Below the pieces are notes generated by a model, which saw nothing but the letters and a program-made list of their open reading frames with translations, made no database searches and was not told where the DNA came from. From NCBI GenBank assembly GCA_028290765.1, contig JAQGJF010000425.1, positions 1 to 9,233 on the forward strand: a DNA stretch of 9,233 nucleotides, read 5' to 3'. The translations under genes and the position numbers were made by a program. Numbering within the stretch: position 1 is the first letter of the stretch; each line of letters begins with the position of its first letter. This DNA is from Tardiphaga sp. GTDB taxonomy: Bacteria; Pseudomonadota; Alphaproteobacteria; Rhizobiales; Xanthobacteraceae. Positions 1-7,169 of this stretch are shown piece by piece.

Positions 1-136
1 GCCAGTGATCCCGGCATATGGGCTCGGAGGGCATTTCCGGCGCGCCATCCGCTCCGGAAAAGCAGATGGTATTGCCGATTTGTTTTGGCCCTGCAAAAAA
101 AACCATATCGGCATATTCGAGTGCCGCCAACGCCAT
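1..136 (-). CDS. Possible 5' end of an unrecognised gene leaving the window
   Basis: A minus-strand frame is open from 226 to the left edge and has an ATG at 134-136. From that ATG it reads MALAALEYADMVFFAGPKQI and continues to the edge with a plausible mix of hydrophobic and acidic residues. A GTG at 221-223 could serve as an earlier start. No good Shine-Dalgarno sequence precedes the ATG. Two plus-strand frames are also open from the left edge, to 163 and to about 168, so the choice of frame is uncertain. I recognise no family in any of the three. This is recorded as a candidate only; the sequence beyond the edge is needed to decide. Confidence 0.18.
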   Translation of the reverse strand, partial: MALAALEYADMVFFAGPKQIGNTICFSGADGAPEMPSEPICRDHW

Positions 137-305
137 GCAAAGACCCGTTGGCTGCAAATGTGAGTTAGCTCCAAGTGTAACTTGACTCCCGTGGAGGTCT
201 GCCGCAGCATTTGCGGGCTGCACCTGTTAAGTCCGAGGGTTATCGGCTCCTGACTTTGCAGGCACAGGCGTCCGATCATATGGTCGAGACAACCGCGCAG
301 TTGAC

Positions 306-323
306 GCGGACGCACACGTCCGC
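306..323. repeat. Small inverted repeat (hairpin)
   Basis: GCGGACG at 306-312 and CGTCCGC at 317-323 form a perfect 7-bp stem around the loop CACA. No T-tract follows on either strand, so it is not a standard terminator. It lies about 50 bp before a second inverted repeat at 370-393. Confidence 0.5.
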
Positions 324-369
324 AGGTTCACATTTGGTGAGGAGCATGACGCCACCGGGCACGAAGCAT

Positions 370-393
370 TGACCTTGTTCGATGGCAAGGTCA
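370..393. repeat. Inverted repeat with 8-bp arms
   Basis: TGACCTTG at 370-377 and CAAGGTCA at 386-393 are perfect 8-bp arms around an 8-base centre. The spacing would suit either an RNA hairpin or a dimeric repressor site, but no gene starts immediately downstream, so its role is unknown. Confidence 0.5.
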
Positions 394-546
394 CGGCGCG
401 GATCAAGGTGAACAGCAGCTGCTAGCCGACATTGCGCCGCCAGTAATCTGAACATCTCCGCGGGACCAGGGCGCGAAGGCCAAGCGCTTTCGGATCTCGA
501 CAAACAGCTGGTTCGTACCAGATATCCTTCGCAAGACGAAGATGAC

Positions 547-578
547 GGGCCCCGCGATGCTCTGATGCACCGGGGCCC
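547..578. repeat. GC-rich inverted repeat
   Basis: GGGCCCCG at 547-554 and CGGGGCCC at 571-578 pair perfectly across a 16-base loop. There is no downstream T-run on either strand, so termination is unlikely. It is the strongest stem in the gene-less left end. Confidence 0.5.
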
Positions 579-603
579 ACTTCGTAATTTGCTGTCACAG
601 CTC

Positions 604-637
604 CCGTTCTCCCATGCTCGCCGTTCTCCCATGCTCG
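604..637. repeat. Perfect 17-bp tandem duplication
   Basis: The unit CCGTTCTCCCATGCTCG occurs twice, at 604-620 and 621-637, with no mismatch and no spacer. The unit length is not a multiple of three, which fits non-coding DNA. It looks like a recent slippage or duplication event. Confidence 0.9.
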
Positions 638-882
638 TTGGGTTATTCCGGCGCCCGTTCCGCCGGAAACTTGAAATCGCCACTTTGGTTTCCTATATCA
701 ACCAAGTCGGTAGCGGCTAAGCCGCTCGGTCAGCACACGTATCGCAAATATTTAGCGCCGCGCTGAGCCTTCTCGCGTAGCCATCGAAGTTCGGTTGCCG
801 TAGCGCAACCGTCGACTGCGTCGCATCCGGCAATTCCTCGAATGAACGTCGCACGGCCTTAGCCGGCGGCATACGGAATCAC

Positions 883-1161
883 ATGAAAACCACGACTGAA
901 TTCAAGAAAACGGCGGCACAGCCGCGCCAGAAAACGAAAAATGCGAACAGCGCCATGAGGCAGAGACCGCAGCTCCGGAAGACCGAACCTTCCGGGTTTC
1001 ACCGGCCGAGCGCCAAGGTCCCTCAAAACGCACAACGAAATTATGAACATTATCTGGCGCTGGCCCGCGCCGAAACGCTCACCGGCGACCGGGTCACGGC
1101 GGAAAATTACTTCCAGCACGCTGAACACTATTTGCGCTCGATGGACGAAACCTTGAATTGA
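883..1161 (+). CDS. Small DUF4167-family protein
   Basis: The product is 92 residues. Residues about 50-87 (NAQRNYEHYLALARAETLTG, then DRVTAENYFQHAEHYLRSMD) match the conserved core of DUF4167, a family common in Hyphomicrobiales, whose typical core has an xxYLxLARxxxxxGDRVxAENYxQHAEHYxR pattern. Residues 1-45 are rich in Lys, Arg and Gln, as is usual for the N-terminus of this family, and suggest nucleic-acid binding or disorder. No signal peptide or membrane segment is visible. The protein is much shorter than the family's long members, which carry an extended low-complexity tail; this one ends just after the core, so it is probably a minor paralogue. The start at 883 gives the whole basic arm, but its ribosome site is weak (only GGAA nearby); an in-frame ATG at 955 is an alternative. 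The gene converges on the cyclase gene with a 96-bp gap that holds no clear terminator. Function is unknown. Confidence 0.8.
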   Translation: MKTTTEFKKTAAQPRQKTKNANSAMRQRPQLRKTEPSGFHRPSAKVPQNAQRNYEHYLALARAETLTGDRVTAENYFQHAEHYLRSMDETLN

Positions 1162-1257
1162 GCGGGAGCCACGAAGTCGTGCTGCCGGGCGGGGCAACGG
1201 TGCTCGTGAAGGTCACGCACGTCCATTCGCAGGCCGCTCGCGATTGCAGGCGCGCCC

Positions 1258-4200
1258 TCATGACGCCAGCGATCCGAGCAATGCCTTGGCCTCTTTCAAA
1301 TCGAGAGTGTCGAAGCCCTCGGTGAACCAGCCGTAGATCGGAGCGAGAAGATCATGCGCCTCCCGCTGCCTGCCCTGGTCGCGCCGGAGCCGCGCCATGC
1401 TCATCGCTGTGCGCAGTTCCCAGGACTTTGCCTGCTGGGCGCGCGCCACCGCCAGGGCTTGCTCGAAGCAGGCTTCCGCCTTGGCCGGATCCGGCGCGGG
1501 AGCCATCAGCGCGAGTTCGCCTGCGATGCGATTGACCTCGCTTTCGTGCCATCGTTCTTTCGTGTTTTCAACCGCTCTCATGGCTTTGCCGATACTGCGC
1601 CGAGCCTCTTCAAACTGTCCATCATCCGCATAGGCTTTCGCCAAATGTGACAAGTGCAACGGCGTCAAATACGTCGCTCCCGTCGACCGATACGTGCTGA
1701 GCCCGGCAGTCATGATTTGAACGGCGTCCGACGCCTTGCCGGTGAGGGAGAAAATGCAACCTCGCGCCAGCATCGCAACGGCATTCCAGAGCTGCGAGCC
1801 TTTTTCGTCCGCCAGGGCAAGAGTCTCGTCCAATAAAGCGTTTGCCGTCGTGTATTTTCCGCAGTGAATATAGGGCAACGGTCCCATGGCCAGCAGAAAC
1901 ATCAGCGTCGCGGCCTGGCCGATCTCGCGTGCGTCATCGAGCGCACGCCCGGCATCCGCAAGTGCGGCATCGGGATAACCGAGATACCACTGAACCAGCG
2001 ATCGATAAAACAGCACCGAAACCCTGGTGTCCTGACCAAACCGCATCGCAAACGGGCGATGCTCGATCGGATCGTAGACTGCGATCGCGCGACTGAAATG
2101 CGTTTGGCTTCGCGCGATGTCCCCCGTAACCAGCAATGAAAAGGCCATGACGCGATCCCCAACCATGACCGGAACCGTCGCCCCTTGCTTCTCGGCAAGG
2201 GCCAGAAATTGGGCGGCCAACTCGCGGATCATGTCACCGTTGAACGCGACGACGTTCGCGATCCAGAAGCCGTACAGGACCGAAAACATCAGCAGCGGGT
2301 CTTCGAGCGACTCTCCGAGCGCCTCGGCCTGCCGGATCAGAAAATGTGCTTTCTCCACGGCAGCCTTGGTTTCCGGCGCCGCATATCCTTTGGTATGGAA
2401 CAGCGGGGTTATGAGAGCGACCTGAAGTTTAATCTGCTCGCGACGCAACGCGGGAGTGGCTGGGAGCGCCTCAATCTGACCGAGGGCACGTATCAGCTGC
2501 TCTACCGCTTCTATTAACGCAGATCGCTCCAGTGAGCGCTGTCCTGCTTTGCCCCACAGGCCGGCGGCCTTTTCGATCAGACCCGCCTCGGTGCAATGAC
2601 GCGCCAACAGCTCCGGCTGGTTCTCGGCGATTTCGGGAAACTGGCCTTCGAGAGCCTCAGCGATCCGGGCATGAAGCATGCGTCGCGGCTCGCGCAGCAG
2701 AGTGCCGTAGGCCGCGTCCTGCACCAGCGCGTGATTGAACAGATAGGTCGCATGCGGCGACACACCGTGCCGAAACACAAGTCCCGCCTGGATAACCCGA
2801 TCGAGCGCTGCTTCAAGGTCGGCCACGGTATCGCGCGCCAGCGCGGCCAGAAGGGCATGCGAGAACTCCCGTCCGATCGCCGCGCCAGTCTGTACCACCA
2901 CTTTGGCGGGACCGAGCCGGTCGAGCCGCGCCATCAGCGACGCATGCAAACTTGCCGGGACTGCCAGGGCCGGGGATGGAATTGCCGCAATCGCGTGCCG
3001 CGCCGCGCCTTCGCTCTTAGCCTCCAATACCGCCTTGGTAATCTCCTCGACAAACAACGCAATCCCATCCGTGCGCTCGACGATCTCGGCCTCTACATCC
3101 TCGGGCAGCTGCTCATTACCGCAAAGCCCTCTGACGATATCGGCCACCTCACGCTGTCCGAGCCGATTGAGGGTCAAGCTCGTCATGTGCGCCTGACCGA
3201 CCCAGGGCGGCGAGAACTCCGCTCGGAATGTGATGATCAGCAACACTGGAAGGCGGTCGATGCTCTCGATTGTCTTGCTCAGCCACTCCAGGGTCGTCGG
3301 ATCGATCCAGTGGACATCCTCGAAGGTCACCAGTACCGGCCGCGAGCGCGCCAGCACCTCCAGCTGCGACGTAAGCGCTTGCAGCGTTCTTTGCCGGCGC
3401 TGCTGTGCGGGTATTTCGAGGGCGGGATAGCGTCCGTCGCTGCCGAGCGACAGCATCTCGGCAAGAAGCCCCGCGTCCTCAATGGAAGTCGAGGTCTGTG
3501 CGAGCAGCGCTTCGAGTCTGTCGAGCCTTGCTTTTAGAGTATCGTCGTGTGTCAGTCCGGCGGTGCGTTCCAACCGGTTGATGATCGGGTAGAGCGCGCT
3601 GTCCGTGTGCTGCGGCGAGCAGAAATAGCGCAAACGCGTGTGCGATTCGGCGCCAAGGTGGTCCAGCAGCGCGGCCGTGAGCCGCGATTTGCCGATACCG
3701 GCCTCGCCGGAGAGCAACACGACCTGGCCTTCGCCGGCCCTTGCCTTGGACCATCGCCGAAGCAGCAATTCCAATTCCTCTGCCCGTCCGACGAGGGCAG
3801 TCAGGCGGCTCGCGTGCAATGCCTCGAAGCGGCTCTCTACGGAGCTCGGCCGCAGCGGCGCCCAGGCCCGGGTTGGTCCGGGGATACCCTTCAGGTCCTG
3901 CGGTCCCAGGTCTTCGAGCTCGAAGAGAGTGCCGAGAAGTCGCCGCGTGTTGTCGGCGATGACGACGGTGCCGGGCTGCGCAATTCCTTGCAGGCGAGCC
4001 GCGAGGTTTGGCGTCTCACCGACGATGCCGCGCTCCTGCGCTTCACCCGATCCGATCAAGTCGCCGACCACGACCAGCCCGGTCGCGATGCCGACACGGG
4101 TTTGCAGAGATACCCCACTCTCGAGCTTTGCTACCGCCGCGGTCAGTTCCAGTCCCGCGCACACCGCCCGTTCGGCCTCGTCCTCATAGGCCTGAGGATA

Positions 4201-4638
4201 GCCAAAATAGACCAGGACGCCGTCGCCCATGTATTTTGCGACAAACCCGTTGAAGCGGCGCACCGTTTCGGTGACGCATTGCTGATAGGCCGAAATGACC
4301 TCTCGTAGGTCCTCTGGGTCCATGCGCGCAGACAGCGCCGTCGAGCCCACCAGGTCGGAGAACATCACGGTGACTTGGCGGCGCTCGGCCGCGTCGGCAG
4401 GAGGTTGCTCGATTGTCGGGAGAATGTCGGGCGACGCCGCTTTCGCGCTTGCGCCGCCGGTGCTCAGGGCGGCGATGGCGTCGAGCAGCTTGCGGCGGTG
4501 CCCGACAAGACGGACACCCAATTCCTTCAAGTCCTCGCCCTTCAAGCTCGGCAGCACCGCGTCGTCGACTTCGTTTTCGCGGAATGCCGCCTCATATTGG
4601 TCGAGGCCAAGGCTCCGCAGCCAATCTCCGAGGTCCAT
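1258..4638 (-). CDS. SAM / class III adenylate-guanylate cyclase / AAA ATPase / TPR protein
   Basis: This 1126-residue cytoplasmic regulator should make a cyclic nucleotide, most likely cAMP, under control of its own ATPase and repeat domains. Residues 1-60 form a SAM-like domain (start MDLGDWLRSLGLDQYEAAF). Residues about 86-262 are the class III cyclase domain: metal-binding Asp95 (FSDLVGST) and Asp139 (KYMGDG), substrate Lys135, and transition-state Asn211 and Arg215 (GETPNLAAR). At the adenine-specifying position Glu208 replaces the usual Asp. Residues about 280-530 are an AAA_16-type ATPase with Walker A GEAGIGKS (311-318) and Walker B LVTFEDVHW (436-444). Residues about 680-1126 are helical and TPR-like. 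The order cyclase-ATPase-TPR resembles one half of mammalian soluble adenylyl cyclase. The start is well supported: AGGAGG lies 5 bases before the ATG. No transmembrane segment is seen. The activating signal is unknown. It lies 268 bp downstream of the GTPase gene with a dispersed repeat between, so it probably has its own promoter. Confidence 0.93.
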   Translation of the reverse strand: MDLGDWLRSLGLDQYEAAFRENEVDDAVLPSLKGEDLKELGVRLVGHRRKLLDAIAALSTGGASAKAASPDILPTIEQPPADAAERRQVTVMFSDLVGSTALSARMDPEDLREVISAYQQCVTETVRRFNGFVAKYMGDGVLVYFGYPQAYEDEAERAVCAGLELTAAVAKLESGVSLQTRVGIATGLVVVGDLIGSGEAQERGIVGETPNLAARLQGIAQPGTVVIADNTRRLLGTLFELEDLGPQDLKGIPGPTRAWAPLRPSSVESRFEALHASRLTALVGRAEELELLLRRWSKARAGEGQVVLLSGEAGIGKSRLTAALLDHLGAESHTRLRYFCSPQHTDSALYPIINRLERTAGLTHDDTLKARLDRLEALLAQTSTSIEDAGLLAEMLSLGSDGRYPALEIPAQQRRQRTLQALTSQLEVLARSRPVLVTFEDVHWIDPTTLEWLSKTIESIDRLPVLLIITFRAEFSPPWVGQAHMTSLTLNRLGQREVADIVRGLCGNEQLPEDVEAEIVERTDGIALFVEEITKAVLEAKSEGAARHAIAAIPSPALAVPASLHASLMARLDRLGPAKVVVQTGAAIGREFSHALLAALARDTVADLEAALDRVIQAGLVFRHGVSPHATYLFNHALVQDAAYGTLLREPRRMLHARIAEALEGQFPEIAENQPELLARHCTEAGLIEKAAGLWGKAGQRSLERSALIEAVEQLIRALGQIEALPATPALRREQIKLQVALITPLFHTKGYAAPETKAAVEKAHFLIRQAEALGESLEDPLLMFSVLYGFWIANVVAFNGDMIRELAAQFLALAEKQGATVPVMVGDRVMAFSLLVTGDIARSQTHFSRAIAVYDPIEHRPFAMRFGQDTRVSVLFYRSLVQWYLGYPDAALADAGRALDDAREIGQAATLMFLLAMGPLPYIHCGKYTTANALLDETLALADEKGSQLWNAVAMLARGCIFSLTGKASDAVQIMTAGLSTYRSTGATYLTPLHLSHLAKAYADDGQFEEARRSIGKAMRAVENTKERWHESEVNRIAGELALMAPAPDPAKAEACFEQALAVARAQQAKSWELRTAMSMARLRRDQGRQREAHDLLAPIYGWFTEGFDTLDLKEAKALLGSLAS

Positions 4639-4643
4639 GATGG

Positions 4644-4649
4644 CCTCCT
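4644..4649 (-). promoter_or_regulatory. Ribosome binding site of the cyclase gene
   Basis: AGGAGG on the minus strand sits 5 bases before the ATG at 4638. This perfect Shine-Dalgarno match fixes the start and places the SAM domain at the extreme N-terminus. Confidence 0.85.
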
Positions 4650-4658
4650 AATTCGTGC

Positions 4659-4763
4659 CTAGAGCAGGATGACTTATCTTCGAATCGTCATCCCGCTCTA
4701 ACTTATTGTTAGAGCATGATCTTGTCCGAAAACCGGTGTCCACTTTTCGGGATCATGCTCTAG
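4659..4763. repeat. Dispersed intergenic repeat, two hairpins, bounded by CTAG
   Basis: The element begins with CTAG (4659-4662) and ends with CTAG (4760-4763). It consists of two inverted repeats side by side. The first pairs TAGAGCAGGATGAC (4660-4673) with GTCATCCCGCTCTA (4687-4700), with one mismatch. The second pairs TAGAGCATGATC (4710-4721) with GATCATGCTCTA (4751-4762) perfectly, with an inner stem CCGAAAA/TTTTCGG (4726-4732 and 4744-4750). I recognise this sequence type as a very common intergenic repeat of Bradyrhizobium and relatives; that is from memory, not from a search. It lies between the GTPase and cyclase genes and may affect transcript stability or termination. Its AACCGGTGTCCAC core is also found, with one change, in the element at 7170-7300. 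Confidence 0.8.
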
Positions 4764-4910
4764 CGCGCACAATCGTCCGCGCGAAACAGGGTGTCGAGTT
4801 GACTGCTGTTCGAATGGCGGCTGTCGGTCATCGGGCGCTTCTTTACCCGAACCGCTGATGCCGATGACCACGACCCTCGGGCCGAGGATCGCGGTCGCGG
4901 CAACGCTCAC
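4698..4910 (-). pseudogene. Possible remnant of a P-loop gene overlapping the GTPase stop
   Basis: A minus-strand frame begins with GTG at 4908-4910, sharing the GTGA overlap with the GTPase stop codon, a typical start for a translationally coupled gene. It reads VSVAATAILGPRVVVIGISG and then SGKEAP. The string VVVIGISGSGK looks like the first strand and P-loop of a small kinase such as a gluconokinase, but the Ser/Thr that should follow the Lys is Glu. Third codon positions are strongly G/C for about the first 22 codons and then lose that bias. The frame runs into the dispersed repeat and stops at 4698, giving only about 70 residues. I infer a truncated relic. The alternative is a chance frame, because no Shine-Dalgarno sequence is evident. 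Confidence 0.3.
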
Positions 4911-6970
4911 GCCGCGACGCGATGCGCGGCGATGATCTGGTCGGCGGCGCGGCCGGTGACTTCGGCCATGCGGTCGAATTGCCGGGTGAAACTGCCGGCA
5001 CCTGCGGTCGCCGAACGCAACTCGACGATCAGGTCGCCGATCTCGGCTTCCGGCATCATGGCCCGGACGCGATCCCATCCGGTCCAGCCTTCGCGGGTGT
5101 CGAATCCGAGAATCTGGCCGCGACGTCCGGACAGGATGGCGTTGATCTTCGCGGTGGCGTCGGTGGGACAGACGATCTCCACCACATGGATCGGCTCCAG
5201 CAGCACCGGCTGGCACTGCGGCAGCGCTTCGCTGACCCCGATCCGCGCCGCGGTACGAAACGCCTGGTCCGACGAATCCACGCTGTGATACGAGCCGTCG
5301 GTCAGCGTGACCTGCACATCGATGACGGGGAAACCGAGCGGGCCGCGCAACAGTCCGTCGACCACGCCCTCCTCCACGGCACCGATGTAATTTCGCGGTA
5401 CCGCGCCGCCGACGACCTTTTCGTGAAACATGAAGCCGCCGCCGCGCGGCATCGGCATGACCTCCAGCACGACATCGCCGAACTGGCCATGGCCGCCGGA
5501 TTGCTTCTTGTGTCGGCCGCGCTGGGCGATCGATTGGCGGATCGTCTCCTGATATCCGATTGCGGGCGGTTGCGATTTCACATTGACGCCAAAACGTTCG
5601 CGCAACCGTTCCAGTGCGACGCGCAGATGCATTTCACCCTGCCCCCACAGCACGACATCGTGGGTCTGGGCGTTGTGAACGACGCTGAGCGATGGATCTT
5701 CCTCGTTTAATCGCAGCATCGCCTGACCGAGTTTGACATCGTCCTTGCGGTCCGCTGCCGCGAGCGCCATCGCCAGTACCGGCGGGGCCGGAGCGACGCT
5801 GACCAGCGCGGCCGGCGCGGTCTTGCCGGTCGACAGCGTATCGCCGGTCCTGACATGATCGAGTTTGCCGAGCGCCACCACCTCGCCGGCCTCGGCGGCG
5901 GCACGCTTGGTGTCATGAGCGCCGCTGACCGCGAGAATCCCCGACACCCGTCCGGTCTCGCCGCTCGAGGATTGCACCGTTGCACCGTCGTCAAGGTGTC
6001 CGGCGAGCACGCGCGTCAGCGACAGCTTGCCGCCGTGCTGCAGATGCGTGGTTTTCAATACATAAGCCAACGCATCCTTGGCCGGCGCATTCTTGGCGGC
6101 GGTGGCGCCGAGACGGGCGGCGGTCTCCGCTACCCCCGGCGATTCATGGCGCAGCGCCTTCATCAGCCTGAGCACGCCGTTCTCGCGCAACGCCGACCCG
6201 AGCAGCACCGGACAGATCAGGCCTTCGCGCAATTCGCGGGCGAGATCGTCGAACACCGCATCGCGCGGCGGCGGAATATCCTCGAGCAATTGCTCCATCA
6301 GCGCATCGTCGTGATCGGCGAGCTTTTCCAGCATCGAGAACCGCGCCTCCTTCTCGCGGTCGAAATCGCCGCCTTCGAGGGCGACGACTTCGGAGGCCTT
6401 GTGCTCGCGATAGACAAAGGCGCGTTCCAGCGCCAGATCGACGAAGCCGGCGATCAGGTCACCGTTCCAGATCGGAATCTGCCGCAGCACCAGCGGAATG
6501 CGCGACGCAGGCTGCAGGGTGCCCAGCGTTTCGCGGATGCGCTTGCTGGCGCGGTCGATCTTGTTGAGAAACAGAAATCGCGGAATGTTCAGGTCTTCGA
6601 GTTCGCGCAGAATGATCTGAAGCTGCGGCAGCTTGCGCTCGTCGGCCTCGCACACCACCACGGCGGCATCGACCGCTGGAATCGCGGCGCGCATGTCATG
6701 CACGAATTCCACGGAACCCGGACAATCGATAAAGGTGTAGCTGTCGCCCATGAAGGTCGTCGTCGCGGCGGTGAGGCCGACACCCATCTTGTGGCGGCGG
6801 GCCTCGGCGCTGGAGTCCCCGACGGAAGTTCCGACATCCACGCTGCCGGCGCGGGGAATGGCGCCGGTTCGTGCAAGAATAGCCTCGAGAAGTGTGGTTT
6901 TACCGCTCTGGAAAGGGCCCACCAGTGCAATGCACCGTGGACCGCGGGGACTTCTGACGTCCTGTCCCAT
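4907..6970 (-). CDS. EF-G-like translational GTPase (FusA paralogue)
   Basis: The product is 687 residues, close to the usual EF-G length, and keeps its domain order. The G domain has a P-loop GPFQSGKTT (18-26), a G3 motif DCPGSVEF (82-89), NKID (136-139) and GSAL (258-261). Domain II follows at about 300-385 and domain III at about 395-468. Domain IV shows SGGHGQFGDV (491-500) and GGAVPRNYIGAVEEGV (521-536). Domain V has LEPIHVVEIVCPTDATAKIN (591-610), then RRGQILG. Standard EF-G has DTPGHVDF at G3; here the catalytic His is Ser86. The P-loop also differs from the canonical AHIDAGKT. This is therefore a divergent paralogue, not the main translocase; a role at the ribosome is inferred, but the substrate state is unknown. 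The start at 6970 is chosen because AGGAGG lies 5 bases upstream; the same frame is open further upstream to an ATG at 7144, but that would cross a terminator hairpin. Confidence 0.9.
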   Translation of the reverse strand: MGQDVRSPRGPRCIALVGPFQSGKTTLLEAILARTGAIPRAGSVDVGTSVGDSSAEARRHKMGVGLTAATTTFMGDSYTFIDCPGSVEFVHDMRAAIPAVDAAVVVCEADERKLPQLQIILRELEDLNIPRFLFLNKIDRASKRIRETLGTLQPASRIPLVLRQIPIWNGDLIAGFVDLALERAFVYREHKASEVVALEGGDFDREKEARFSMLEKLADHDDALMEQLLEDIPPPRDAVFDDLARELREGLICPVLLGSALRENGVLRLMKALRHESPGVAETAARLGATAAKNAPAKDALAYVLKTTHLQHGGKLSLTRVLAGHLDDGATVQSSSGETGRVSGILAVSGAHDTKRAAAEAGEVVALGKLDHVRTGDTLSTGKTAPAALVSVAPAPPVLAMALAAADRKDDVKLGQAMLRLNEEDPSLSVVHNAQTHDVVLWGQGEMHLRVALERLRERFGVNVKSQPPAIGYQETIRQSIAQRGRHKKQSGGHGQFGDVVLEVMPMPRGGGFMFHEKVVGGAVPRNYIGAVEEGVVDGLLRGPLGFPVIDVQVTLTDGSYHSVDSSDQAFRTAARIGVSEALPQCQPVLLEPIHVVEIVCPTDATAKINAILSGRRGQILGFDTREGWTGWDRVRAMMPEAEIGDLIVELRSATAGAGSFTRQFDRMAEVTGRAADQIIAAHRVAA

Positions 6971-6975
6971 TGCCG

Positions 6976-6981
6976 CCTCCT
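6976..6981 (-). promoter_or_regulatory. Ribosome binding site of the EF-G-like gene
   Basis: AGGAGG on the minus strand lies 5 bases before the ATG at 6970. It decides against the longer in-frame start at 7144, which would add 58 basic, non-conserved residues ahead of the P-loop. Confidence 0.85.
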
Positions 6982-7102
6982 CATCTGGAGCTCGGCCCTT
7001 GATTGGGTCGGCGGCAGCAATGGTCCCCCCGGCGTTCCGATTTGGCAAGCGGGAAAAATTTCCGCTGCGCAACATGGCAGCCAAGAACATGAGCCGTCGC
7101 GT

Positions 7103-7141
7103 CAAAATAAAAATCCGGCTCCGCGACGCGGAAGCCGGATT
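7103..7141 (-). terminator. Rho-independent terminator, minus strand
   Basis: AATCCGGCTCCGCG (7112-7125) pairs with CGCGGAAGCCGGATT (7127-7141), one base bulged, with the loop formed by the central CGACG. Read on the minus strand the stem is followed by ATTTTTATTTTG, a good U-tract. It lies about 155 bases after the stop of the DUF992 gene at 7297 and upstream of the EF-G-like gene, so it should separate the two transcripts and places the GTPase promoter between 6982 and 7112. I could not identify that promoter convincingly. Confidence 0.75.
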
Positions 7142-7169
7142 CAAACAGGCGCGCTGATGGCCAAAGGAT

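Larger units (their letters stand above)
1..882. other. Left-end stretch without a convincing gene
   Basis: No open frame here resembles a family I recognise, and base composition is more AT-rich than in the genes to the right (for example the A-run near 98-105). The longest open frame, on the minus strand at 276-683, is rich in Ser, Arg and Cys and shows no motif. A plus-strand frame open from 231 to 425 has no ATG near its beginning; its last 30 or so residues look mildly protein-like, so it could be a decayed fragment. The stretch does hold several inverted repeats (306-323, 370-393, 547-578, 792-811) and a 17-bp tandem duplication at 604-637. It may contain the promoter of the gene at 883, but I cannot point to clear -35 and -10 boxes. 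Confidence 0.5.

Noticed and set aside
276..683. Minus-strand open frame of 135 codons in the left-end region
   Set aside because: Composition is dominated by Ser, Arg and Cys, no motif is recognisable, there is no good ribosome site, and it spans the 17-bp tandem duplication, whose length would shift a frame.
1..882. tRNA, integrase attachment site or transposase remnant at the left end
   Set aside because: No cloverleaf arms, no recognisable integrase or transposase residues, and no terminal inverted repeats with target duplication could be seen.
1162..1257. Terminator between the converging DUF4167 and cyclase genes
   Set aside because: Only a 4-bp stem (CACG/CGTG near 1170-1181) is present and no T-tract follows on either strand.
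2596..3537. Plus-strand open frame of 313 codons opposite the cyclase gene
   Set aside because: It is antisense to the well-supported ATPase and TPR parts of the cyclase protein, has low-complexity Arg/Gln-rich content and no domain; long antisense frames are common in high-GC DNA.
6971..7144. 58-residue N-terminal extension of the EF-G-like protein
   Set aside because: EF-G proteins begin shortly before the P-loop, a perfect AGGAGG precedes the ATG at 6970, and the extension would be encoded partly by a terminator hairpin.
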